The translations under genes were made by a program, and so were the position numbers. The notes under the pieces are model-generated. The model worked only from the letters and a program-made list of their open reading frames with translations. It was not told the DNA's origin and did not search any database. A stretch of DNA of 64,000 nucleotides from Wandonia haliotis. Its GTDB lineage: Bacteria > Bacteroidota > Bacteroidia > Flavobacteriales_D > Crocinitomicaceae. Of the stretch, positions 26,095 through 34,396 are shown piece by piece; position 1 is the first letter of the stretch; the number at the start of each line of letters is the position of its first letter. Location: contig NZ_BAAAFH010000003.1 in the NCBI RefSeq assembly GCF_039523435.1, positions 496,001 through 560,000 of the forward strand, in the 5' to 3' direction.

Positions 26095-26124
26095 CAAAAA
26101 TACGAATTTGTTCAAACGTCCAAA
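26095..26124 (-). promoter_or_regulatory. Promoter of purD
   Basis: On the minus strand TTTG (plus positions 26121-26124), 18-nt spacer and TATTTTTG (26095-26102) fit the -33/-7 consensus; the ATG is 23 nt downstream. Confidence 0.65.
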
Positions 26125-26160
26125 CGCGAATTACATACACGTTTTAAACAATGCAGTTAT

Positions 26161-26571
26161 TTATTTAATAAAAACGCCCTTTTTCTTTAATACCGGAACA
26201 AGCACCTCATTGCTTTCCTGAATGGTTTCCGGAAGAAAAATAAATTTCTTGTCAAACATGGTGTTGCCGATCCAAAAGCTCACCCAGTACTCGTTATTGA
26301 GTCCGAATAAATCTTTCATTATCGGTTCTATCTTACGAAATGAATGCGGTTGCACTTCGTCCAGAAAATGACGAAGTGTAGAGGTTTGTACCATTTCCTC
26401 CGAGTCCGGATGTTTCCCGTATCCTCTTGAAGATACAAGGCATCCATTCAAATGATCATTTCTTTCATTAATAAGATAAACGTAGTGTTGGGGTTCTCCT
26501 TCATCATTGGTGTCTAAAACAACAGCTACGCTGACACCTTCTGCCGGATTGCTTTTTAGCGATTCTTTCAT
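26161..26571 (-). CDS. Conserved-looking protein of unknown function
   Basis: A 136-residue soluble protein without signal peptide or membrane segment. The first half looks beta-rich (VSVAVVLDTNDEGEPQHYVYLINERND), then comes a helical stretch (TLRHFLDEVQPHSFRKIEPIMKDLFGLNNEY) and a final beta part (WVSFWIGNTMFDKKFIFLPE). I do not recognise a named family. It lies upstream of purD on the same strand, but the purD promoter separates them. Codon use and composition look native and the start is preceded by a -7 box. Confidence 0.7.
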   Translation of the reverse strand: MKESLKSNPAEGVSVAVVLDTNDEGEPQHYVYLINERNDHLNGCLVSSRGYGKHPDSEEMVQTSTLRHFLDEVQPHSFRKIEPIMKDLFGLNNEYWVSFWIGNTMFDKKFIFLPETIQESNEVLVPVLKKKGVFIK

Positions 26572-26603
26572 GTTAATCTATTGCACTTTGGCTAAGTAAG
26601 GTG

Positions 26604-26611
26604 CAAATATA
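26604..26611 (-). promoter_or_regulatory. Candidate -7 box for the unknown 136-aa protein gene
   Basis: TATATTTG on the minus strand, 32 nt before the ATG at 26571; no -33 TTG at usual spacing. Confidence 0.4.
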
Positions 26612-26625
26612 GTTATAATCGAAGC

Positions 26626-27441
26626 CTAAACCGCAGGCAGATGTTTTTTTATCTGATCTAAAAGGGATCGTTGATTGGTTGTTTCCATGGCTCTTTTGTC
26701 CGGGGACTTGTCTCTGTTTTTGGTGAGGTATATTCCGGATAACCTTTTGTACTTTTCGTCCTGAATAAGTCGCAAAATGGTTCGCGCACTTGATTCAGGT
26801 TTAGAGAATAAAAATCCAACACTATTCATTGCTTTATCCATCCAGTCTTCCCGGGATCGGGTAATTCCGGTAGCAGCTACACCAGGGTCCAGAAGATGGA
26901 CACGAATCTTTTCGTTTTTCGCTAACCACATTGCATAGGTACAGATGGCTGCTTTTGATCGTGAATAAGATTTGAACTGACTATGCTTAGTCGCGTTCAG
27001 ACTAGTGCTAAAATCGTAGTTGGCTAACCAGTAAGAGCGGTGAAGCATAGAGGAAGTAAATGCCAGAACAGTTCCTGATTTTTCAAAAACAGGTAACAGT
27101 TGTTCAACGAGTAATGCGTGAGACAGGAAGTTAACTTGCATGGTCATTTCCACTCCTTCCCCCGTTTTCCGGGTGTCTTTGTATCCGATCACTCCTGCAT
27201 TTGCAATGAAATAATCAATAGTAGTCTCTTTACTTATGATCTCTTGTGCAGCCTGTAATACAGACATTGTGTCGGAAAGATCACAAACGTAATAGTCTCC
27301 TCTTCCGATTTCACGAAGTATTTCTTGTGCTTTTTTTTCGGATCTTGCTAACAGGATGGGATGAACTTCGGTGTCTTTTAACTGACGTATTGCTGCCGCA
27401 CCAATACCATTTGTAGCTCCAGTAATCAGCATTTTTTTCAT
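26626..27441 (-). CDS. Short-chain dehydrogenase/reductase (SDR)
   Basis: The 271-residue product is a classical SDR: cofactor loop TGATNGIG, the FIANAGV motif, a catalytic Ser region (FTSSMLH) and YSRSKAA with the Tyr-x-x-x-Lys pair, then DPGVAATGIT. The long post-catalytic part resembles retinol-dehydrogenase/WW-oxidoreductase-type SDRs (SILLAR..K and ESARTILRLI-like elements), which act on retinoid-like or lipid ketones, but the substrate cannot be read from sequence. The start is set at ATG 27441 (MKKMLITGATNG); the ATG at 27471 precedes the predicted -7 box. It appears to be a single gene. Confidence 0.85.
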   Translation of the reverse strand: MKKMLITGATNGIGAAAIRQLKDTEVHPILLARSEKKAQEILREIGRGDYYVCDLSDTMSVLQAAQEIISKETTIDYFIANAGVIGYKDTRKTGEGVEMTMQVNFLSHALLVEQLLPVFEKSGTVLAFTSSMLHRSYWLANYDFSTSLNATKHSQFKSYSRSKAAICTYAMWLAKNEKIRVHLLDPGVAATGITRSREDWMDKAMNSVGFLFSKPESSARTILRLIQDEKYKRLSGIYLTKNRDKSPDKRAMETTNQRSLLDQIKKHLPAV

Positions 27442-27448
27442 GGTCTGA

Positions 27449-27456
27449 CAAAAATA
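27449..27456 (-). promoter_or_regulatory. Candidate -7 box for the SDR gene
   Basis: TATTTTTG on the minus strand ends 7 nt before the ATG at 27441, leaving almost no 5' leader. The nearest TTTG upstream is 12 nt away, shorter than normal. Confidence 0.4.
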
Positions 27457-27562
27457 GATCATTGTAAACAAACTTCCTTACATTTGATGAGGGAAAATAA
27501 CCTGATGTATATAGTTTGGCATTGAATTTGTTTTCCTCGTTAGAAATTTTAAAAAACAATTT

Positions 27563-28543
27563 ATGAAACAAGTACTTACTATTTTTACAGGTTGTTTGCT
27601 GACTATATTTTCCATGGCGCAACAACAAACAAACCTTGTCTTTTTTAGTGAACAGGGAGAGCAGTTTCTGGTGGTTCTGAATGGTGTACAACAGAATTTC
27701 AACCCCCAGACCAATGTGAAGGTTACCAATTTAATACAGCCGTATTACAAAGTGAAAATACGGTTTGTAGACGGAAGGACTCCGGATATTGATAAAACGA
27801 TCAATTTTAACGCAGGTACTGAGACTACTTTTATTGTTAAAAAGACGAAAAAGGAGAACTATGTTCTGAGATGGTTGAGTGAGGTTCCTATTATGCAGGC
27901 TCCTCAAAATGTGGCGAATCAGAATATTGTTGTATTCTCTACAATGCCTCCGGTTGATCCTGCTTTAAACGGGACGGTTAATAATACAACAACTACGGTT
28001 GTGCATTCTGAAACCAATGCGCCTTCACAGCAAAGTGGAAATGTTTCAATGGGTGTAAACATTAATGACCCGGAGTTGGGGGTTAATATGAATATCAATG
28101 TGAATGCAAGTGAGACAGGGATGCATACGCAGAATAATACGACAACATATTCACAGACTCAGACTACAACAACCTATTCAACAGGTTCTACAGGGGGGCA
28201 AATACAACGTCCCGGTGTGAATGGGTATACCGGAACCGTTGGTTGTGCATGGCCTATGGATGCAACGTCTTTCAGTAATGCATATGCGTCTATTCAATCA
28301 AAAGATTTTGAAGATTCCAAACTCACGATAGCTAAACAAGTGATCAAAAACAACTGTTTATCATCAGATCAGGTGAAACAGATTATGTTGCTGTTTGATT
28401 TTGAATCTACCCGTTTGGAGTTGGCTAAATTTGCTTATGGTTATACCTATGATATCGGAAATTACTATCTATTGAATGATGCTTTCGATTTTGAAAGTTC
28501 AATAGATGAGTTGAATAGTTATATTGAAGGATACCAACGGTAA
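27563..28543 (+). CDS. Secreted DUF4476 domain protein
   Basis: A 326-residue protein with a signal peptide (KQVLTIFTGCLLTIFSMA-Q). The N-terminal domain (about 22-115, LVFFSEQGEQFLVVLNGVQQNF) is a beta-rich module frequently found in Bacteroidota secreted proteins. A long Thr/Asn/Gln-rich linker (about 120-225) leads to a C-terminal DUF4476 domain (about 228-326): FSNAYASIQSKDFEDSKLTIAKQVI...LSSDQVKQIMLLFDFESTRLELAKFAY. DUF4476 proteins have no known function. It ends at a strong terminator shared with arsC. Confidence 0.85.
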   Translation: MKQVLTIFTGCLLTIFSMAQQQTNLVFFSEQGEQFLVVLNGVQQNFNPQTNVKVTNLIQPYYKVKIRFVDGRTPDIDKTINFNAGTETTFIVKKTKKENYVLRWLSEVPIMQAPQNVANQNIVVFSTMPPVDPALNGTVNNTTTTVVHSETNAPSQQSGNVSMGVNINDPELGVNMNINVNASETGMHTQNNTTTYSQTQTTTTYSTGSTGGQIQRPGVNGYTGTVGCAWPMDATSFSNAYASIQSKDFEDSKLTIAKQVIKNNCLSSDQVKQIMLLFDFESTRLELAKFAYGYTYDIGNYYLLNDAFDFESSIDELNSYIEGYQR

Positions 28544-28567
28544 GAAATAATAGAAGTCTCTGTAAAT

Positions 28568-28601
28568 AAAAATCCCCTGTAATCTTTTACAGGGGATTTT
28601 T
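28568..28601. terminator. Bidirectional terminator between the DUF4476 gene and arsC
   Basis: A perfect 15-bp inverted repeat (28568-28582 with 28587-28601, core ATCCCCTGTAA) with a 4-nt TCTT loop and A/T-run flanks serves both convergent genes. Confidence 0.92.
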
Positions 28602-28604
28602 GTA

Positions 28605-28943
28605 TTATAAAAGTTGTTTGACATTTTCCGGAGGACGACCAATAACGGCTCTATTCCCGTCGATTACGACAGGTCTTTCAATCAGTTTGGGAAAAGTGAT
28701 CATCGCTTTAATCCATTCCGCTTCAGAAAGAGATTTCCCCTGAAAATTTTCTTTGTAAATACCTTCATTCTTTCTGACAAGTTGCTCTGCAGGGATTCCC
28801 AGTAGAGCAAGTACCTTACGAAGTTCCTCTTCCGAAGGCGTGTCTTTCAGGTATTCAATAATTTCAACATCTTTCCCTGATTCTTCAAGCAACCGAAGTG
28901 TTTCCCTACTTTTCGAACATCTGGGATTGTGTAGAATTTTCAT
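28605..28943 (-). CDS. arsC: Arsenate reductase, glutaredoxin-dependent ArsC type
   Basis: The 112-residue thioredoxin-fold product begins MKILHNPRCSKSRETL, with the single catalytic Cys in the ArsC position, and keeps the three Arg regions that bind arsenate in E. coli ArsC (LVRKN, IERPVV, GRPPE). It should reduce arsenate to arsenite using glutathione/glutaredoxin or another thiol. There is no arsenite pump or ArsR gene nearby. The distantly related Spx/YffB group is the alternative, but the Arg triad argues for ArsC. It lies 3 nt downstream of the lepA stop and may be co-transcribed with lepA. Confidence 0.85.
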   Translation of the reverse strand: MKILHNPRCSKSRETLRLLEESGKDVEIIEYLKDTPSEEELRKVLALLGIPAEQLVRKNEGIYKENFQGKSLSEAEWIKAMITFPKLIERPVVIDGNRAVIGRPPENVKQLL

Positions 28944-28946
28944 GTT

Positions 28947-30743
28947 CTAGTCATTTAGTTTAAGTACTGCGAGGAAGGCTTCCTGTGGTACTTCCACACG
29001 ACCAACCTGTCGCATTCGTTTCTTCCCTTCTTTTTGTTTCTCCAGAAGTTTACGTTTTCTGGAAATATCTCCTCCGTAACATTTGGCTGTTACGTCTTTT
29101 CGAAGAGCTTTAATGGTTTCACGGGCAATAACCTTCGACCCGATAGCTGCCTGAATCGGAATTTCAAATTGCTGACGAGGAATTAATTCCTTTAGTTTGA
29201 CACAAATCTTTTTACCTAAGTTAAATGCATTACTTCTGTGTACCAGTGCAGAAAGAGCATCTACTTGTTCTCCATTCAACAGAACGTCCAGTTTAATCAA
29301 GTCAGAAGATTTGTAGCCAATTGGGAAGTAGTCGAAGGAAGCATATCCTTTCGAAACGGTTTTAAGTCGGTCGTAGAAATCAAATACAATCTCGGCCAAA
29401 GGCATTTCAAATGTTAATTCCACTCTGTCCTGCGTCAGGTATACCTGATTTTGTAATTCTCCCCTTTTTTCAATACAAAGGGTCATAATAGCTCCGATAT
29501 ATTCTGATTTAGTGATCACCTGAGCCTTAATAAAAGGTTCTTCAACCTTTTCCAGGGTAGAAGGATCAGGAAGTTCAGAAGGGTTGTTTACAATTAATTT
29601 TTCATCAGGATTTTTGCGGAGATAAGCGAAGTAAGATACGTTAGGCACGGTTGTGATAACAGTCATCTTGAATTCACGTTCCAGACGTTCCTGAATAATT
29701 TCAAGGTGGAGCATTCCAAGGAATCCACATCGAAACCCAAAACCTAAAGCTGCCGATGATTCTGGTTCAAAAACCAGTGAGGAGTCATTTAACTGAAGTT
29801 TCTCCATAGAGAAACGAAGTTCTTCATAATCTTCTGTGTCAACAGGGTAAATTCCGGCAAAAACCATAGGCTTTACATCCTCAAAACCTTTTACGGCTTC
29901 AGTACAAGGGTTAGCTACAGTAGTGATCGTATCTCCGACTTTTACTTCATTGGCTTGCTTTATACCGGAAATAATATACCCCACATCACCGGTTGAAACT
30001 TCTTTTTTCGGAACAAGATCCATTTTAAGAATACCGATGTCGTCAGCGTTATAAGTACGACCGGTATTGACAAACTTAACTTTTTCTCCTTTTTTTAAGG
30101 TTCCGTTAATTACTCTGTAATACGCAATAACACCCCGGAAAGGGTTGAAGACAGAGTCAAAGATCATTGCTTGAAGTGGAGCGTCCGGATTTCCTTTAGG
30201 AGCAGGAACCCGGTTTATAATAGCGTCAAGAATTTTGTCTACACCTAATCCTGTTTTCCCTGAAGCAGGGATAACATCTGTTGGGCTACACCCAATCAAA
30301 TCAACAATTTGGTCGGTTACTTCCTCCGGCATTGCTCCCGGAAGATCCATTTTGTTGAGTACGGGAATAATTTCTAGATCATGCTCAAGCGCCAGGTAAA
30401 GATTTGAGATGGTTTGTGCTTCAATACCTTGTGCCGCATCGACAATCAATAAGGCTCCTTCACACGCCGCAATCGAGCGGGATACTTCGTAGGAGAAGTC
30501 AACGTGTCCGGGAGTGTCAATCAGGTTTAATGTATATGCTTGCCCTTCATGGGTGTGATTCATTTGAATGGCGTGGCTCTTAATTGTGATACCACGCTCG
30601 CGCTCCAGATCCATGTCGTCCAGAGCCTGGTCTTTCATCTCACGGTCAGAAATGGTACCTGTTGCCTGAAGCAGACGATCTGCCAGAGTACTCTTTCCGT
30701 GGTCGATGTGAGCAATAATACAGAAATTGCGAATATTCTTCAT
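28947..30743 (-). CDS. lepA: Elongation factor 4 (LepA), back-translocating GTPase
   Basis: A 598-residue translational GTPase with AHIDHGKST (P-loop), DTPGHVDF, NKMDLP, and the LepA-specific C-terminal domain (AAIGSKVIARETIKALRKDVTAKCYGGDISRKRKLLEKQKEGKKRMR in part). It acts on stalled ribosomes or in initiation-phase assembly. The start is the ATG at 30743 (MKNIRNFCIIAHIDHG); the longer frame from 30773 starts upstream of the predicted -7 box. That box ends only 6 nt before the ATG, so the mRNA is predicted to be leaderless or nearly so. It is divergent from the PGI/PMI gene. Confidence 0.96.
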   Translation of the reverse strand: MKNIRNFCIIAHIDHGKSTLADRLLQATGTISDREMKDQALDDMDLERERGITIKSHAIQMNHTHEGQAYTLNLIDTPGHVDFSYEVSRSIAACEGALLIVDAAQGIEAQTISNLYLALEHDLEIIPVLNKMDLPGAMPEEVTDQIVDLIGCSPTDVIPASGKTGLGVDKILDAIINRVPAPKGNPDAPLQAMIFDSVFNPFRGVIAYYRVINGTLKKGEKVKFVNTGRTYNADDIGILKMDLVPKKEVSTGDVGYIISGIKQANEVKVGDTITTVANPCTEAVKGFEDVKPMVFAGIYPVDTEDYEELRFSMEKLQLNDSSLVFEPESSAALGFGFRCGFLGMLHLEIIQERLEREFKMTVITTVPNVSYFAYLRKNPDEKLIVNNPSELPDPSTLEKVEEPFIKAQVITKSEYIGAIMTLCIEKRGELQNQVYLTQDRVELTFEMPLAEIVFDFYDRLKTVSKGYASFDYFPIGYKSSDLIKLDVLLNGEQVDALSALVHRSNAFNLGKKICVKLKELIPRQQFEIPIQAAIGSKVIARETIKALRKDVTAKCYGGDISRKRKLLEKQKEGKKRMRQVGRVEVPQEAFLAVLKLND

Positions 30744-30749
30744 AGGGTG

Positions 30750-30757
30750 CAAAATTA
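30750..30757 (-). promoter_or_regulatory. -7 box of lepA
   Basis: TAATTTTG on the minus strand, ending 6 nt before the ATG at 30743. Expected transcription start is at or within 2 nt of the ATG. Only a TTG at 13-nt spacing lies upstream. Confidence 0.5.
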
Positions 30758-30862
30758 CGCAAATAGATGTCAATTAATGATTGCGGAATATCTTTTTTTC
30801 AATTCGTGAAACGAAATCTATGTTTTTTGCGTTGAATACTTAAAAAACATTCGAAGACTTTC

Positions 30863-30870
30863 TATATTTG
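30863..30870 (+). promoter_or_regulatory. -7 box of the PGI/PMI gene
   Basis: TATATTTG ends 5 nt before the ATG at 30876, again predicting a leaderless start or use of the second ATG at 30891. No -33 TTG at usual spacing. Confidence 0.5.
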
Positions 30871-30875
30871 ACCCT

Positions 30876-31874
30876 ATGAATGAGAAGACAATGGATAAAC
30901 TGATTCGCGAATTTCCCGGAAACATCACCGAAGCAATTAAGATAGCCGGTGAAGCCCGTTTAAGAGAACCTCAGTCCGAGATCAGGAATGTGGTTGTTTG
31001 TGGCATGGGGGGCTCCGGAATCGGTGGAAAAATTGTCAGTCAGTGGGTCTATAATGATTTAGAAGTGCCATTTACTTTGGTGAATGATTATGTGTTGCCG
31101 GCGTTTGTCAATGAAAACACATTACTTATAGCCTCTTCTTATTCAGGTAATACTGAAGAGACTCTTTCTGCAGTGGAGGATGGTTTGAGTAAAGGAGCTC
31201 ATATTGTTGCGGTATGCTCCGGGGGTAAACTTCAGGCAATGGCAGAAGAGAAATCTTTTGATGTAATCGTTGTTCCCGGAGGTAATCCACCCCGTGCGAG
31301 CCTTGCTTTTTCTTTGGTGCAACTGGTTTCTATTCTGGAGAAGTTAGAATTGGTTACGATTCGTTATTCGGCTCAGTTAGAAAAAAGTGTTGAGTTATTG
31401 CTTGCAAATGAATCGAAAATAAAGGAGGAAGCTATAGAAATAGCAGATTTCCTGTTTGAAAAAATGCCGATTATTTATTCAACTTCATTATTCGAAGGGG
31501 TGGCAATACGAACAAGGCAGCAGTTGAATGAGAATGCTAAAACGCTTTGTTGGCATCATGTGATTCCTGAGATGAATCACAATGAACTGGTAGGTTGGTC
31601 CGGTGGAGACAAGCGATTTGCTTCTTTATTTTTGATAAATAGTGACATCTACGAAAGAAATGCGTTTAGGTTATCGGTTTCTAAAAAAGTGATGGAAGAG
31701 AAAGGTGCCGGAACTATGGTGGTGTATTCAAAAGGAGAGAGTCGCGTAGAAGAAGCGATATATTTCATACATCTTGTAGATTGGGTGTCATTTTATCTAT
31801 CGGAAAAGAATAAGGTAGACCCTATTGCGATTCCCGTAATAGATTATTTGAAGGGAGAATTGGAGAGATTGTAA
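30876..31874 (+). CDS. Bifunctional phosphoglucose/phosphomannose isomerase
   Basis: A 332-residue SIS-domain protein: GMGGSGIGGKI near the N-terminus, IASSYSGNTEETLSA (sugar-phosphate-binding Ser/Thr cluster), VVPGGNPPRASLAF and a C-terminal PGI/PMI domain with CWHHVIPEMNHNEL. This is the bifunctional PGI/PMI family, which interconverts fructose-6-phosphate with glucose-6- and mannose-6-phosphate. The ATG at 30876 directly follows the -7 box; a second in-frame ATG at 30891 (MDKLIREFPGN) fits homologues equally well. It overlaps lipB by 1 nt (TAATG). Confidence 0.92.
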   Translation: MNEKTMDKLIREFPGNITEAIKIAGEARLREPQSEIRNVVVCGMGGSGIGGKIVSQWVYNDLEVPFTLVNDYVLPAFVNENTLLIASSYSGNTEETLSAVEDGLSKGAHIVAVCSGGKLQAMAEEKSFDVIVVPGGNPPRASLAFSLVQLVSILEKLELVTIRYSAQLEKSVELLLANESKIKEEAIEIADFLFEKMPIIYSTSLFEGVAIRTRQQLNENAKTLCWHHVIPEMNHNELVGWSGGDKRFASLFLINSDIYERNAFRLSVSKKVMEEKGAGTMVVYSKGESRVEEAIYFIHLVDWVSFYLSEKNKVDPIAIPVIDYLKGELERL

Positions 31875-32587
31875 TGAATAAAAAAGTCTTTGTACAGGAT
31901 TTAGGACAGAAAGACTACAAAGAGACCTGGGATTATCAGGAAGAGTTGTTTAAATCCATTATTGACAGAAAAATCCAAAACCGGAACGAAAACGAGAGTG
32001 TTCAAACGGATAATTATCTTCTGTTTGTAGAGCATCCGCACGTATATACTCTGGGGAAAAGTGGTAGTCCGTTACATCTCTTATTGAGTGAGCAGAAACT
32101 CAAGGAAATTAACGCTACGTTTTATAAAATTAACAGGGGAGGAGACATAACCTATCATGGTCCGGGGCAGTTAGTGGCTTATCCGATTCTTGATTTGGAT
32201 AATTTTTTCACGGACATTCATAAATACCTGAGGTTACTGGAAGAATCGGTGATTCAAACGTTAAAAGAATACGGGATTGAATCCGGTAGAGTAGATGGAC
32301 TTACCGGTGTCTGGATAGATGGAGATACACCAGATGCACGAAAGATATGTGCAATGGGGGTAAAATCTTCGCGTTGGGTAACCATGCATGGTATAGGGTT
32401 TAATATTTCAACAGACTTGAACTATTTTAATCATATTGTCCCTTGTGGGATTGAGGACAAATCCGTAACTTCATTGCAACGGGAATTGGGACGAGAGGTC
32501 TCTGTGCAGGAGGTTAAAGAGATTTTGCTTGAAAAAATGGCAGAACAATTTGGATTTGAATATGAAAAAAAGGCCACTACGAAGTAA
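31874..32587 (+). CDS. lipB: Octanoyl-[ACP]:protein N-octanoyltransferase
   Basis: A 237-residue LipB with all family landmarks: EHPHVYTLGKSG, RGGDITYHGPGQLVAYP, the KICAMGVK segment with the catalytic Lys, HGIGFNIS and PCGIEDKSVTSL with the catalytic Cys. It moves octanoyl groups from acyl carrier protein to lipoyl domains, the first step of lipoate assembly. It is coupled to the preceding gene and overlaps the following serine hydrolase by 26 nt. LipA is not in the window. Confidence 0.95.
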   Translation: MNKKVFVQDLGQKDYKETWDYQEELFKSIIDRKIQNRNENESVQTDNYLLFVEHPHVYTLGKSGSPLHLLLSEQKLKEINATFYKINRGGDITYHGPGQLVAYPILDLDNFFTDIHKYLRLLEESVIQTLKEYGIESGRVDGLTGVWIDGDTPDARKICAMGVKSSRWVTMHGIGFNISTDLNYFNHIVPCGIEDKSVTSLQRELGREVSVQEVKEILLEKMAEQFGFEYEKKATTK

Positions 32588-33806
32588 ACTAAGAAAGGTA
32601 CTGCGAATATTCTTACTTGTTTTGTTGCTGGGGATACTTGTGCAGAATATATATATTGCTCTGACAGGGAAATGGTATTTTTATTCGGCGTTGTCAAAGA
32701 CATATTTCATTGGGCAAAGCGGTCCCGGGATATATGATTTAAAATTGTTTCCTTATCAAACAATAACGCATGATAAAACCCCTTACAATATACCGGAATC
32801 AACCAGTGATGAAAAAGAGCTTTCTGCGGAGGAAAATGCTTATTTCGAAAGTCTGGAGACAACTTCCTTTTTAGTGCTACTCCGGGATTCCGTGATTTTT
32901 GAAAAATATTGGGAAGAACATACACCTGAGACCGTGTCAAATACCTTTTCGGCTGCAAAATCAATTGTTAGTTTACTAATAGGTATTGCTGTGGAGGAGG
33001 GGTATATTGGTAGTATTGATGAATCTGTAGGTGAATATATAGAAGAATGGAACAAAGCTCCCTACAGTAAAATAACAATACGTGATCTTTTAACAATGAG
33101 TACGGGTCTTGGCTGGCATGAAAGCGGAGGGAATCCTTTTTCTGATAATGCCGAAGCGTATTATGGAACAGATCTGGAAAAATTGGTGTTGAAGCAGGAG
33201 GTTGTGGAGGAACCGGGGAAAGAATTTGAATACATTAGTAGTGCAACGCAGGTTCTTACGATTGTTCTGGAGAGGGCAACAGGTTTAGGACTTAGCGTGT
33301 ATTTTCAGGATAAAATCTGGTCTAAGATCGGTTCCGGGTCAGATGCATACTGGAGTCTTGATAAGGAGGGAGGAATTGAAAAAGGATACTGTTGTCTGTA
33401 CGCGACAACAAGGGATTTTGCTAAAATAGGTTTGTTAATAGCTAATGATGGAGTCTGGAAAGGAGAAAGAATAGTTCCGGAATGGTACATGAAGGAGGCT
33501 TTTGTTCCGGCAGACATCAAGGTGAAAGGCGGAGGGGATAATCACAGATACGGTTTGCATTGGTGGGTGGTTCCGACAGAAGAAGATACTGTGCGGTATG
33601 CAAGAGGAATTCAAGGGCAATATATAGTTGTAGTTCCAGGGCGAGACTTGGTGGTTGTGAGAACGGGGCATAAAAGGGCTTCGGACTACAGGGAGGTTCC
33701 GCCAGGTTTTGATGACTTCCCAGAGAGTATTAAGCCACAGATTGGGCATCCGGGGGATCTGTTTGTTTATCTTAAAGTAGCAATGCGTCTGGCTGATCAG
33801 GAATAA
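32562..33806 (+). CDS. Membrane-anchored beta-lactamase-family serine hydrolase
   Basis: The 414-residue product has a basic N-terminus and one transmembrane helix (about residues 12-30, IFLLVLLLGILVQNIYIAL), then a class C beta-lactamase fold: FSAAKSIVSLL (Ser-x-x-Lys nucleophile), EFEYISSATQVL (Tyr-x-Ser element in the position of Tyr-x-Asn) and YGLHWWVV / GIQGQYIVVVPGRDLVVVRTGH. The pattern resembles 6-aminohexanoate-dimer hydrolase (NylB) and esterase EstB relatives rather than true beta-lactamases. The substrate is unknown. The ATG at 32562 is preferred to 32529; both overlap lipB, suggesting coupling to the PGI-lipB operon. Confidence 0.85.
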   Translation: MKKRPLRSKLRKVLRIFLLVLLLGILVQNIYIALTGKWYFYSALSKTYFIGQSGPGIYDLKLFPYQTITHDKTPYNIPESTSDEKELSAEENAYFESLETTSFLVLLRDSVIFEKYWEEHTPETVSNTFSAAKSIVSLLIGIAVEEGYIGSIDESVGEYIEEWNKAPYSKITIRDLLTMSTGLGWHESGGNPFSDNAEAYYGTDLEKLVLKQEVVEEPGKEFEYISSATQVLTIVLERATGLGLSVYFQDKIWSKIGSGSDAYWSLDKEGGIEKGYCCLYATTRDFAKIGLLIANDGVWKGERIVPEWYMKEAFVPADIKVKGGGDNHRYGLHWWVVPTEEDTVRYARGIQGQYIVVVPGRDLVVVRTGHKRASDYREVPPGFDDFPESIKPQIGHPGDLFVYLKVAMRLADQE

Positions 33807-33819
33807 ATTCTGACTAATC

Positions 33820-33850
33820 TTTGTCAATTTCAAATAATTGACTATATTTG
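33820..33850 (+). promoter_or_regulatory. Promoter of the rimP-nusA-infB operon
   Basis: TTTG (33820-33823), 19-nt spacer, TATATTTG (33843-33850): an ideal match to the Bacteroidota -33/-7 consensus. Predicted start near 33856. Confidence 0.75.
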
Positions 33851-33876
33851 CACCATCATTTATTGTTTGAACAAAT

Positions 33877-33903
33877 GAGGGGACGAAAGTCCCCTCTTTT
33901 ATT
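33877..33903 (+). terminator. Terminator-like hairpin in the rimP leader
   Basis: GAGGGGAC (33877-33884), GAAA tetraloop, GTCCCCTC (33889-33896), then TTTTATT. It lies downstream of the operon promoter and 16 nt before the rimP ATG, so it is positioned as an attenuator as well as an end for the upstream transcript. Confidence 0.75.
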
Positions 33904-33912
33904 GTCAAAAGA

Positions 33913-34389
33913 ATGCTGGATAGAGAGAAAATAACTGCATTGGCAGAAGAACGGATGGCGGAGCTTGATAAAGGTCTGTTTATAGTGGATTTGCGTATTA
34001 GTGATACGAATGTAATCTCTCTTGAAATTGATTCGGAAACAGGTGGTGTGTCGATTGATGATTGTGTGCGGGTTTCAAGGAACATTGAACACAATCTGGA
34101 TCGGGAGGAACAGGATTTTGAACTTTCTGTTTCTTCTGCCGGGTTGGATAAGCCTTTGCGGGTTTTGAAACAGTATCCGAAGAATATAGGTCGGGAATTA
34201 AAAGTTAAAACAGTTTCAGGGGATAAAGTGGAAGGTGTTTTAACGGAGGCGGATGCAGAAGGTATTGTTTTGCAAACAAGTCGTAAGGAACGAATAGAAG
34301 GAAAGAAAAAAAAGGAGCTGATCGTGGAAGACATTCCATTGAAATATGCTGATATAAAAGAAGCAAAAGTTGTTATATCATTTAAATAA
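33913..34389 (+). CDS. rimP: Ribosome maturation factor RimP
   Basis: A 158-residue protein with the RimP layout: N-terminal KH-like half (LFIVDLRISDTNVISLEIDSETGGVSIDDCVRVSRNIE), the SVSSAGLDKPLR signature (family form S.PG.DRPL) and a C-terminal SH3-like half. RimP helps mature the 30S subunit. It is the first gene of the widely conserved rimP-nusA-infB operon; nusA starts 7 nt after it. Expression may be attenuated by the leader hairpin. Confidence 0.95.
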   Translation: MLDREKITALAEERMAELDKGLFIVDLRISDTNVISLEIDSETGGVSIDDCVRVSRNIEHNLDREEQDFELSVSSAGLDKPLRVLKQYPKNIGRELKVKTVSGDKVEGVLTEADAEGIVLQTSRKERIEGKKKKELIVEDIPLKYADIKEAKVVISFK

Positions 34390-34396
34390 TTAAGCG

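Noticed and set aside
28605..28943. An arsenic-resistance operon
   Set aside because: Only the ArsC-like reductase is present; no arsR, arsB or acr3 gene is adjacent, and its neighbour is lepA.
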